Of a stretch of DNA of 6,399 nucleotides, positions 1 through 5,360 are shown piece by piece. The translations under genes and the position numbers were made by a program. The DNA is taken from assembly GCA_035627915.1 (NCBI GenBank), contig DASPKT010000046.1, positions 1 to 6,399 of the forward strand, in the 5' to 3' direction. Position 1 is the stretch's first letter. The number at the start of each line of letters is the position of its first letter. Source of the stretch: DASPKT01 sp035627915. Lineage in GTDB: Bacteria > Pseudomonadota > Alphaproteobacteria > Azospirillales > Azospirillaceae. Below the pieces are notes generated by a model, which ran no database searches, was not told the origin of the DNA, and saw only the letters and a list, made by a program, of their open reading frames with translations.

Positions 1-425
1 GGGCGGCGGACATCATGACCGCCTCCGTCGTGACGGTCGACGAGGACACCGGCCTGGAGGAGGTCCTCCAGGTCTTCGACCGGAACCGCATCAAGCGGGT
101 GCCGGTGACACGGGACGGGCGGCTGGTCGGCATCCTCAGCCGGTCGGACTTCCTGAGGGCCCTGGCCCTGGCCGGCAGGGCGCGTCCTCCCGCCGGGCAG
201 CAGACGGACGACGGCCTGCGCGCCGACTTGGTCCGCATGCTGGAGCGGGAGCCCTGGGCGGATCTGTCCACGGTCAACGTCGTCGTCGAGAACGGCGTCG
301 TCCGCTACAGCGGGCTCGTCCATTCCGAAGCGGAGCGCAAGGCGCTGGAGATCGCCGCCCGCAGCCTTCCCGGCGTGAAGGCGGTCGAGATGGAACTGGC
401 CACGCCGAGCACGCTGCTCCCCTAG
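1..425 (+). CDS. CBS domain - BON domain protein (5' partial)
   Basis: The reading frame is open from base 3 (Ala-Ala-Asp-Ile-Met) to the TAG at 423-425, so the gene starts upstream and about 140 residues are visible. The first part is the end of a CBS domain: the IMT-x-VVTV strand, the DTGLEEVLQVF helix, then RIKRVPV and GRLVGILSRSDFLRAL, the usual closing motif of a CBS repeat. A linker of about 18 residues follows. A BON domain comes next (about bases 216-404), recognisable by VNVVVENGVVRYSGLV, an acidic helix with SEAERKALEIAA, and LPGVKAVEMELA. CBS pairs usually bind adenine nucleotides, and BON domains are thought to bind membranes or other proteins; in this family a second CBS repeat normally lies N-terminal, here outside the window. 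There is no signal or membrane segment in the visible part. The ATG at 15 lies inside the CBS domain and is not the true start. The cellular role of this architecture is not well defined; stress or redox-linked regulation is a guess. Confidence 0.9.
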   Translation, partial: AADIMTASVVTVDEDTGLEEVLQVFDRNRIKRVPVTRDGRLVGILSRSDFLRALALAGRARPPAGQQTDDGLRADLVRMLEREPWADLSTVNVVVENGVVRYSGLVHSEAERKALEIAARSLPGVKAVEMELATPSTLLP

Positions 426-427
426 GA

Positions 428-463
428 GCGGCCCTCCGGACCCTTCTCCGCGGAGCGGGCCGC
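428..463 (+). terminator. Candidate hairpin after the CBS-BON gene
   Basis: Starting 3 nt after the stop codon, GCGGCCC (428-434) pairs perfectly with GGGCCGC (457-463). The stem continues as TCCG (435-438) with CGGA (451-454) after a 2-nt bulge, leaving a 12-nt loop. The position fits a terminator, but no U-run follows, so it may only assist Rho-dependent ending or protect the 3' end. An alternative pairing of GGACCC (438-443) with GGGTCC (465-470) would compete with it. Confidence 0.35.
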
Positions 464-514
464 CGGGTCCTCGCCCCTATGGCCGCGACCGCGGGCTGCC
501 GGGGGCATGACATC

Positions 515-520
515 GAGGAG
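515..520 (+). promoter_or_regulatory. Ribosome binding site deciding the 527 start
   Basis: GAGGAG lies 6 nt before the ATG at 527. It supports that start over the in-frame upstream ATG at 479, which would add 16 unconvincing residues ahead of a clear signal peptide and has no purine-rich leader. Confidence 0.7.
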
Positions 521-526
521 GCCACC

Positions 527-1009
527 ATGCTTCTGCGCCTGCTGGGACTCTTTTCCGTCGCCGTCGTCGTGACGACGGTTCCCCCGTTCGCCCGGCCCGC
601 GGACGACAGGGCCAGCGTCACCGCCTTCCTGGACGCCTATGCGCGCGCCGTCGAGGACGGGGACCCCGCCCGTGCCGAAGCGCTGTTCGCCAGGGACGCG
701 CGGGTTGTCGAGCATGGCGTCGACGGGGGCGCCTTGGCTGCCGATGCGGAGCAACGTCTCACTCTCCGGCCCGGGGATGTGCGCCTCGCCGGACTGCTCG
801 ACCGCGAGGCGGATATCCGCATCGAGGGGGAGACCGCCGTCGTGGAGGGGACGCACGCCTGCCGGCTTTTCCCCCAGGGGCGGCCCCAGGCGCGGCCCGA
901 GCCGACCGACAGCCCCGGGCGATGGCTCATGATCCTGCTCAAGGCCGACGGGGACTGGAGGATCACGCACCTCTACACGACACCGGGGTGCCGGGACGCG
1001 GCGGAATGA
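527..1009 (+). CDS. Exported SnoaL/NTF2-like small protein
   Basis: A 160-residue protein. Residues 1-25 look like a signal peptide: a short MLLR n-region, a hydrophobic core LLGLFSVAVVVTTV, then PPFARPADD, with export probably to the periplasm; there is no lipobox. The rest has the outline of an NTF2/SnoaL cone fold: an opening helix SVTAFLDAYARAVEDGDPARAEALFARDARVVEHG, a middle stretch of short strands (ADIRIEGETAVVEGTHACRLF), and a final strand pair WLMILLKADGDWRITHLYTTPGC. The ending DWRITHLYTTP resembles the C-terminal strand of DUF4440/SnoaL-like ketosteroid-isomerase relatives. Such domains either bind or turn over small hydrophobic ligands or serve as scaffolds, and I see no residues that fix a reaction. 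Two cysteines (in HACRLF and PGCRD) could form a periplasmic disulphide. It follows the CBS-BON gene by 101 bp and converges on the AEC gene with 6 bp between stops. Family-level call fairly sure; function unknown. Confidence 0.75.
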   Translation: MLLRLLGLFSVAVVVTTVPPFARPADDRASVTAFLDAYARAVEDGDPARAEALFARDARVVEHGVDGGALAADAEQRLTLRPGDVRLAGLLDREADIRIEGETAVVEGTHACRLFPQGRPQARPEPTDSPGRWLMILLKADGDWRITHLYTTPGCRDAAE

Positions 1010-1015
1010 CGGCCA

Positions 1016-1960
1016 TCAGGCCGGCGGCCTCAGCCAGGCCAGGACGAGGGTGGTCGTGCCGGCCGAGAAGGCCGTCGACAGGAGGACGGCGCTCGCGGTG
1101 CGCTGGACGTGGACGCCATAGCGCTGGGCGAACAGATAGACGTTGATCCCGTTGGGCAGGGACCCGCAGGTGACGGCGACGGCCAGCTGCAGCGGGCCGA
1201 GGTGGAAGACGTAGCGCCCGAGGACCCAGACGGCCAGGGGCAGGACCACCAGCTTGCCGAGCACCATCAGGGTGGTGCGGCCCAGCAGGTCGTGCAGCCG
1301 CAGCTCGCGCAGGCCCGAACCGAGTGCGAACAGCGCGCAGGGCAGCACCGCCGCCGACAGCATCGCCAGGGTACGGTCGACGGGCCGGGGCAGGCCGAGC
1401 CCGAGCGCCCCATAGGCGATCCCGGCCATGATCGACATGATCACGGGGTTCGTCAGCAGGCTGAGGACCGTGGTACGGGCGATGGAGAGGGACCCTGAAC
1501 CGGATTCCGCCTGGTCCGTCTCGGCGAGCAGGGTCGCCGATCCGATCATCAGCACCGAGTGGAAGGTGACGATGAGGAGCATCTGCTGCAGACCCTCGTG
1601 ACCGAAGGCCGCGAGGACCAGGGGAATTCCGATCAGCCCGAAATTGGAGAATGTGGCGCCGAGCGCCAGCGTCGCGGCGCCCGCCAGCGACTCCGCGTAG
1701 AGGAGCCGGGCGTAGGCCAGGGCCGATCCGGCGACGGCGAGCAAGGCCAGGAAATAGGTGCCGATGATCGCCAGGTCGCCGCGTCCCGGCAGGTCGCGGC
1801 TGGCCATGGCGCTGAACAGGAGCGCCGGCAAGCCCAGGTTGAGGACGAAACTGCTGAGCGAAATGGACAGGTTGGACGGGAACCATGGCGGGCGTCCCAG
1901 CAGGAAGCCAGCCATGATCAGGCCGAAGACGGGGACGATGATGTCGAGGACAACAGCCAC
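1016..1960 (-). CDS. AEC family transporter (auxin efflux carrier-like permease)
   Basis: A 314-residue integral membrane protein of the AEC/Mem_trans family, normal length for bacterial members. About ten hydrophobic segments are visible, five on each side of a polar loop at about residues 146-165. Family landmarks are the opening DIIVPVFGLIMAGFLLGR, NLGLPALLF in segment 2 (41-49), FSNFGLIGIPL (104-114), TNPVIMSIMAGIAYG (170-184), PCALFALGSGL (207-217) and SLPNGINVYLFAQRYG (267-282), followed by a final small-residue helix. Bacterial AEC proteins are secondary carriers in the inner membrane, with malate or other carboxylates as substrates where known; the substrate here cannot be read from sequence. 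The start is a GTG at 1958-1960. An in-frame TGA lies 3 nt further upstream (1964-1966), so no longer version is possible, and the next ATG (residue 17) would cut into segment 1. No strong Shine-Dalgarno sequence precedes it, only a weak GGA about 14 nt upstream. It is transcribed alone, 336 bp from the next minus-strand gene. Confidence 0.9.
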   Translation of the reverse strand: MAVVLDIIVPVFGLIMAGFLLGRPPWFPSNLSISLSSFVLNLGLPALLFSAMASRDLPGRGDLAIIGTYFLALLAVAGSALAYARLLYAESLAGAATLALGATFSNFGLIGIPLVLAAFGHEGLQQMLLIVTFHSVLMIGSATLLAETDQAESGSGSLSIARTTVLSLLTNPVIMSIMAGIAYGALGLGLPRPVDRTLAMLSAAVLPCALFALGSGLRELRLHDLLGRTTLMVLGKLVVLPLAVWVLGRYVFHLGPLQLAVAVTCGSLPNGINVYLFAQRYGVHVQRTASAVLLSTAFSAGTTTLVLAWLRPPA

Positions 1961-1987
1961 GGGTCAGCACTCATCCGGAACCCTGGA

Positions 1988-2029
1988 AGGGCGGCGTCCC
2001 CATCCCGTGCGCCTCGTGCGCGCCGCCCT
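1988..2029. repeat. 9-bp inverted repeat enclosing 7-bp direct repeats, upstream of the AEC gene
   Basis: AGGGCGGCG (1988-1996) and CGCCGCCCT (2021-2029) are perfect inverted copies 24 nt apart. Inside, CGTGCGC occurs twice in the same orientation (2006-2012 and 2015-2021) with 2 nt between, overlapping the right arm by one base. The element lies 28-69 bp before the AEC start codon. In the AEC transcript it could form a stable 5'-leader hairpin, or the DNA could be a protein-binding site. The pairing is directly visible; the role is inferred. Confidence 0.45.
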
Positions 2030-2239
2030 CGGGCCTGGGATCGGCTGGTCTGGAATGTGCGGCGCCGGTGCGGCGGGGCGTTCCGGTCAGGATGGGGATT
2101 GGACCGGCAGGGACGCCGCTCCATGCCGGGCGGGCGGCATCGGACCGGCCCGGCGCGCATGTCCGGTGCACTCATCGCTGCCCGGTCGCACACCTGCCTG
2201 AAGGACCGTGACGGCCCCGGACGGGCGCCGCCGGGGTCC

Positions 2240-2276
2240 GGCCCGTGCCGGGCCGGCACCATGGCGGCACCGGCCC
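2240..2276 (-). terminator. Overlapping hairpins behind the small Gln-rich gene
   Basis: In the minus-strand transcript, beginning 20 nt after the small gene's stop, bases 2276-2250 fold into an 11-bp stem: GGGCCGG with CCGGCCC, two G-U pairs, two more G-C pairs, and a 5-nt loop. An adjoining stem, GGCCCG (2240-2245) with CGGGCC (2249-2254), shares bases 2250-2254, so the two cannot form together. There is no U-tract. The position suggests a transcript end for the small gene. Confidence 0.4.
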
Positions 2277-2296
2277 TTCAGGAAGCGGGAACGGCG

Positions 2297-2476
2297 TCAG
2301 ACGTCGCCGGCCGCCTGCTCCTGGTCGCGCTGCTGCTCAGAGCCGGCCTGCCCGCCCTGCTGCTGGCCGGAGCCCTGGCCCGGGCGTTCCTTCGCCGGGG
2401 AGTTCCGGTCCTGTCCCGCCGGATCGGCGGATGGTGTCTGGCCGGCCTTTTCCTTGTCCTGATTCTGCTGGGTCAT
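2297..2476 (-). CDS. Small Gln/Gly-rich hydrophilic protein, probably disordered
   Basis: A 59-codon frame starting at ATG 2476 and ending TGA at 2297-2299. It begins MTQQNQDKEKAGQ and ends SEQQRDQEQAAGDV. Fourteen of 59 residues are Gln and nine are Gly; Asp, Glu, Lys, Arg, Ser, Pro and Ala make up nearly all the rest. There is no Leu, Ile, Phe, Tyr, Trp, His or Cys, so it cannot form a normal hydrophobic core and should be intrinsically disordered. The best evidence that it is real is the strong ribosome binding site (GGAGGT, 5 nt before the ATG), plus a compact frame followed by a hairpin 20 nt after the stop. I recognise no family. Small hydrophilic proteins of this composition occur among stress or desiccation proteins, which is only an analogy. 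It lies 181 bp after the aldehyde dehydrogenase stop on the same strand, more likely its own unit than cotranscribed. The alternative is a chance frame in GC-rich DNA. Confidence 0.65.
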   Translation of the reverse strand: MTQQNQDKEKAGQTPSADPAGQDRNSPAKERPGQGSGQQQGGQAGSEQQRDQEQAAGDV

Positions 2477-2481
2477 GGTGG

Positions 2482-2487
2482 ACCTCC
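2482..2487 (-). promoter_or_regulatory. Strong ribosome binding site of the small Gln-rich gene
   Basis: Read on the minus strand this is GGAGGT followed by CCACC and the ATG at 2476, a near-ideal Shine-Dalgarno sequence at 5-nt spacing. It is the best match to the anti-Shine-Dalgarno core among the starts in this window and is the main reason to believe the 59-codon gene. Confidence 0.7.
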
Positions 2488-2605
2488 GAATGCCGGGGAC
2501 GCCTCACAGCGAGGCAGGTCCCGCAGCCTCCTCCAACAGCGGACCGGGGCCGGAATTGCTGACGGGGGCAGCCGCCCGGCCGTCGATCCGTCCGAATCCG
2601 GCGCC

Positions 2606-2635
2606 GCACCGGACGGGACGGCCGTTCCGCGGTGC
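2606..2635 (-). terminator. Candidate hairpin behind the aldehyde dehydrogenase gene
   Basis: About 23 nt after the stop, GCACCG and CGGTGC (2606-2611, 2630-2635) form a 6-bp stem. Inside it, the stretch read on the minus strand as CGGAAC-GGCC-GTCCCG adds six more positions with one A-C mismatch, after a 2-nt bulge. There is no U-run. It is a plausible but weak terminator; the rest of the 181-bp spacer shows no gene. Confidence 0.3.
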
Positions 2636-2657
2636 AGGTGCCGTGAAGGCGGGTCGG

Positions 2658-4085
2658 TCAGTAGCCGAGGATCGACTTGGTCTCGAGATATTCCTCCAGG
2701 CCATGGACGCCGTATTCGCGGCCGTTGCCGGAACGCTTGTAGCCGCCGAACGGGGCGTAGCCGTTCCAGGTGGGATAGTTGATATGGACCTGCCCCGCCC
2801 GGATCCGGGCGGCCACGCGCCGGGCCCGGTCCGGATCGGACGACTGGACGTGGGCGCCGAGGCCGTACACGGTGTCGTTCGCGATCCTGACCGCCTCCTC
2901 CTCGGTGTCGTAGGGGATGATCGTCAGCACCGGCCCGAAGATCTCCTCCCGGGCGATCCGCATCCCGGGCGACACCGACGAGAAGATCGTCGGCCGGGCG
3001 AAGAAGCCGCGCTCCAGCCCCGGCGGGCGGCCGGGGCCGCCGCAGACCAGCTTGGCCCCCTCGTCGATCCCGGCGGCGATCATCTCCTGCACCCGCGCGA
3101 ACTGGGCGGCGTTGGCGATCGGGCCCATGGTGGTCCGCTCGTCCCAGGGATCGCCCACGATGATGCCGGCCGCGGCCTTGGCGGCCAGGGCCTCCACCTC
3201 CGCCAGCCGGGCCGCGGGCACCAGCATCCGCGTCGGGGCGCTGCACGACTGCCCGGTGTTGCGCATGCCCGCCAGCACGCCCTTGGCGACGGCCTGCCCG
3301 AAATCGGCATCATCCAGGAACACGTTGGGCGACTTTCCCCCGAGTTCCTGCACCACCCGCTTCACCGTGACGGCGGCGGCCTGCGCCACCAGCACGCCGG
3401 CGCGGGTGGAACCGGTGATCGAGATCATGTCGACGTCCGGGTGAGCCGCCAGGGCCGCCCCCACCACCTCGCCGGTCCCCCCGACGAGGTTGAACACGCC
3501 GGCCGGCGTGCCGGCGTCGTGCATCACCTGCGCGAACAGCTGGGCGCTGTAGGGCGACAGCTCGCTGGGCTTCAGGACGACGGTGCAGCCGGCGGCGATG
3601 GCCGGCGCGACCTTCGCGGTGATCTGGTAGAGCGGCCAGTTCCAGGGCGTGATCAGGGCGCAGACGCCGATGGGCTCCTTCGCCGTCGCGGTCCCGCCGT
3701 CCTGGGTAAGGAACGCGTAGCGCCGCAGCACCTCCCTCTGCACGCGGACATGCTCGAGGGCGAAGGGGACCTGGGCCGACCGCGCGTAGCCGATCGGGGC
3801 CCCCATCTCGGTGGCGAGGGCCTCCGCGAACCGGTCCGCCCGCTCCTCCAGCAGCGCCAGGATGCGGCCGAGCAGGGCAAGCCGGTCCTCGACGGAGCTG
3901 CGGGAGAAGGTTTCGAACGCCCGACGGGCGGCTGCCACCGCGAGGTCGACGTCGGCCGGCGAACCGGCCGCGACCTGTCCGACGACGCTCTCGGTGGCCG
4001 GGCTGACGACGGAGATCCGCGGCGCTTCGGCGCGGTCGTGCCATCGGCCGTCGATGTAGAACCGGGTGTCGTTCCTGATCGTCAT
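2658..4085 (-). CDS. NAD(P)-dependent aldehyde dehydrogenase family protein
   Basis: A 475-residue soluble enzyme of the aldehyde dehydrogenase superfamily, normal length, oxidising an aldehyde to its carboxylate with NAD or NADP. All key elements are present: TPWNWP with the oxyanion Asn149, the cofactor-binding Lys172 in LKPSE, the GSTRAG loop (225-230), the general base Glu247 in QELGGKSPNVF, the nucleophile Cys281 in NTGQSCSAPTR, Glu381 in EEIFGPV, and the C-terminal NGYAPFGGYKRSGNGREYG with EYLETKSILGY at the end. Glu175 in the LKPSE motif is usual in NAD-preferring members. The substrate cannot be told from sequence. The start chosen is ATG 4085 (MTIRNDTRFYIDGRW), which matches the usual N-terminus, with AGGCGG 7 nt before it. 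An in-frame GTG 30 codons upstream would add only an Arg/Pro/Gly-rich tail. The dioxygenase gene ends 300 bp upstream on the same strand. Family call is secure. Confidence 0.95.
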   Translation of the reverse strand: MTIRNDTRFYIDGRWHDRAEAPRISVVSPATESVVGQVAAGSPADVDLAVAAARRAFETFSRSSVEDRLALLGRILALLEERADRFAEALATEMGAPIGYARSAQVPFALEHVRVQREVLRRYAFLTQDGGTATAKEPIGVCALITPWNWPLYQITAKVAPAIAAGCTVVLKPSELSPYSAQLFAQVMHDAGTPAGVFNLVGGTGEVVGAALAAHPDVDMISITGSTRAGVLVAQAAAVTVKRVVQELGGKSPNVFLDDADFGQAVAKGVLAGMRNTGQSCSAPTRMLVPAARLAEVEALAAKAAAGIIVGDPWDERTTMGPIANAAQFARVQEMIAAGIDEGAKLVCGGPGRPPGLERGFFARPTIFSSVSPGMRIAREEIFGPVLTIIPYDTEEEAVRIANDTVYGLGAHVQSSDPDRARRVAARIRAGQVHINYPTWNGYAPFGGYKRSGNGREYGVHGLEEYLETKSILGY

Positions 4086-4263
4086 GTCCAAGCCGCCTGA
4101 ATTCGTTCCTGCCCCGCCGGGGGGCCGTATCCGGTGGGGCCGGGCACGGGCGGGCGGTTCCACGGAACTCCGCACCGGGCCCGGCGCTCCCCACTAGCGA
4201 TCAGGCCATGGAACGCGCGGTAGGAAGTTCCGAAATCCGCCGGCTGTGCGTCGTTGGTGCCGT

Positions 4264-4287
4264 TCCTCCGACCGGAAAGTCGGAGGA
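4264..4287. repeat. Perfect 9-bp inverted repeat upstream of the aldehyde dehydrogenase gene
   Basis: TCCTCCGAC (4264-4272) and GTCGGAGGA (4279-4287) are perfect inverted copies around the 6-nt spacer CGGAAA. The element is about 180 bp before the aldehyde dehydrogenase start and about 100 bp after the dioxygenase stop. It could be an operator for a dimeric repressor or a hairpin in the RNA of either strand; there is no U-tract on either side. The arms are less G/C-only than the terminator-like stems nearby, which makes a chance match less likely. Confidence 0.45.
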
Positions 4288-4354
4288 TATGCCGGTGCAC
4301 GGCCGATCCGCGCCATCGTCACCTGCCCGGGATACCGGGACGCGAGCCGTCAGG

Positions 4355-4373
4355 CCGCCGGATGCGCCGGCGG
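4355..4373 (-). terminator. Candidate hairpin behind the dioxygenase gene
   Basis: CCGCCGG (4355-4361) pairs with CCGGCGG (4367-4373) around a 5-nt loop, 12 nt after the dioxygenase stop on the minus strand. It is a 7-bp all-G/C stem with no U-run after it, so it is a possible terminator or 3'-end stabiliser only. Confidence 0.35.
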
Positions 4374-4385
4374 GCGGACAAGGTG

Positions 4386-5360
4386 TCACCGCGGCGAACC
4401 GTAGGGCCCGGCCACCCGCCGTTTCGTGATCCCGTATTCCACTTCCAGGATCAGGCGGTTGCGCCGGGTCGGCGTCGTTCCGGTGTGGAAGCCGAACGGG
4501 TCCTCGGCGAAGCCGTAGCCGGCCGGCCCGGTCAGCAGCAGGAAGTCGCCCGGCGGATAGAAGGCGGACAGGCTCTTCTCGGACTGGCCCTTGAAGAGCG
4601 TCAGCTGGTGCGACAGCCGGCGGCGTGCCTGGCTGCCCCGGATGAAGGCGTGCGGTCCCGCCTCCGCGTCGACGTCGGTGATGTAGAAGAAGAACTTCAG
4701 GCAGAGCCAGTCGTCCAGGTCATAGTGGAAATGGTCGACCGAGAACGTCGACAGGTCGGCCGCGTCCGCCTGCGTTCCCGAGAAGGTCCACCACAGCCTG
4801 GATCGTTTCAGGACGGCGGGACGGCGCAGGTACCGGCTCGCGATCGTGAGGAGCAGCGGGTCCGACCAGAGCCGGGCGATCTCGGGACACGTACCGATGC
4901 CGTCGCGGTAATCGGCGACCAGGGCGCCGCCGGCTCCGGCCGGCGGACCCGACACCAGGTCCCTGGGAACCCTTACGGGGCGGGACGGGTCCGCCGCCGC
5001 GAAGCAGGGCGTGGCGAAGGCGAACTCCTGGATGGCGCGGACGTCCTCGGGACGCAGCCGCAGCCCGTCGGCGATGCCGTCCCGCTCCAGCCCGGATTCC
5101 AGGTCCCAGAGGCCTCGGTCCAGCAGGGCGCCCGGTTCCCCGAATCCGGGATGAACGCGGGGCACCGGCAACAACCTCAGCGCCTCGCGCACGGGAACGA
5201 GACGGCCCAGCAGGAACATGGGAAGCCAGCCGGGATCGCGGGTAAGAATACCGAGATACTGCGGCAGCCGCCTGCCGAGCCTGGACAATAACCGGCTTGG
5301 AGCCGAATGATCCGGAGGCACCGGAGCCGGCGATGGCCGAACAGCGCTTTCCACCGACAT
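4386..5360 (-). CDS. Phytanoyl-CoA dioxygenase (PhyH)-like Fe(II)/2-oxoglutarate oxygenase
   Basis: A 324-residue protein whose C-terminal two-thirds reads as a PhyH-type double-stranded beta-helix. The iron site is HFHYDLDD with His212-x-Asp214 and a distal His292 in FGFHTGTTPTRRNRLILEVEYG. Arg299, Arg300 and Arg302, 7-10 residues after that His, are candidates for the 2-oxoglutarate salt bridge. Between them are LKFFFYITDVDAEAGPHAFIRGS (the family's 'yl.dvd..nGp....pGSH' strand) and YPPGDFLLLTGP. Members couple decarboxylation of 2-oxoglutarate to hydroxylation of a small molecule or acyl-CoA; the substrate here is unknown. The first 100 residues are Arg/Leu/Pro-rich with a hydrophobic patch (GWLPMFLLGRLV), probably soluble or membrane-associated rather than a true signal. 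ATG 5360 is chosen because GAGGAGAAGG precedes it; in-frame GTG 5363 and TTG 5384 are less likely, and the TTG lies upstream of that ribosome binding site. It is divergent from the response regulator gene. Confidence 0.82.
   Translation of the reverse strand: MSVESAVRPSPAPVPPDHSAPSRLLSRLGRRLPQYLGILTRDPGWLPMFLLGRLVPVREALRLLPVPRVHPGFGEPGALLDRGLWDLESGLERDGIADGLRLRPEDVRAIQEFAFATPCFAAADPSRPVRVPRDLVSGPPAGAGGALVADYRDGIGTCPEIARLWSDPLLLTIASRYLRRPAVLKRSRLWWTFSGTQADAADLSTFSVDHFHYDLDDWLCLKFFFYITDVDAEAGPHAFIRGSQARRRLSHQLTLFKGQSEKSLSAFYPPGDFLLLTGPAGYGFAEDPFGFHTGTTPTRRNRLILEVEYGITKRRVAGPYGSPR

Larger units (their letters stand above)
1961..2296. other. Gene-free stretch upstream of the AEC gene
   Basis: This 336-bp spacer separates the AEC gene from the small Gln-rich gene. 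It must hold the AEC promoter on the minus strand, but I could not find a convincing -35/-10 pair. It contains an inverted repeat near the AEC start (1988-2029) and a set of hairpins behind the small gene (2240-2276). Open frames here on both strands are rich in Arg, Pro and Gly with no recognisable fold or ribosome binding site, and I read them as non-coding. Confidence 0.6.
4086..4385. other. Spacer between the dioxygenase and aldehyde dehydrogenase genes
   Basis: A 300-bp stretch with no credible gene. It should contain the aldehyde dehydrogenase promoter, though I see no clear -35/-10 pair. It holds a G/C hairpin just after the dioxygenase stop (4355-4373), a perfect 9-bp inverted repeat (4264-4287), and a small dyad GTTCC-AC-GGAAC (4157-4168) about 75 bp before the aldehyde dehydrogenase start. 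Confidence 0.55.

Noticed and set aside
479..526. Upstream ATG at 479 as the start of the NTF2-like gene
   Set aside because: It has no ribosome binding site and would bury the signal peptide behind 16 polar residues; GAGGAG before 527 decides the start.
963..1970. 335-codon minus-strand frame overlapping the AEC gene in another frame
   Set aside because: It is Arg/Pro/Gly/His-rich, while the frame ending at 1016 gives a full ten-segment permease.
1918..2262. 114-codon minus-strand frame and the nested 66-codon frame in the spacer upstream of the AEC gene
   Set aside because: Both are Arg/Pro/Gly-rich with no ribosome binding site and no recognisable domain, as expected for open frames arising by chance in GC-rich DNA.
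1559..2782. 407-codon + strand frame across the AEC gene, the spacer and the small gene
   Set aside because: It is low complexity (Glu/Gln/Gly/Arg runs), antisense to well-supported genes, and has no ribosome binding site or fold.
2475..4100. 541-codon open frame on the + strand, antisense to the aldehyde dehydrogenase
   Set aside because: It mirrors a clearly conserved enzyme in GC-rich DNA. Its translation is Arg/Gly/His/Asp-rich with no recognisable domain, and the opposite frame has every catalytic residue.
4082..4300. 72-codon minus-strand frame whose stop overlaps the aldehyde dehydrogenase ATG (ATGA)
   Set aside because: The overlap looks like translational coupling, but the GTG start has no ribosome binding site, the product is Arg/Gly/Pro-rich without resemblance to any family, and it spans the palindrome at 4264-4287.
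4254..5291. 345-codon + strand frame antisense to the dioxygenase
   Set aside because: It is Arg/Gly/Gln-rich antisense sequence with no family resemblance; the opposite strand carries the PhyH motifs.
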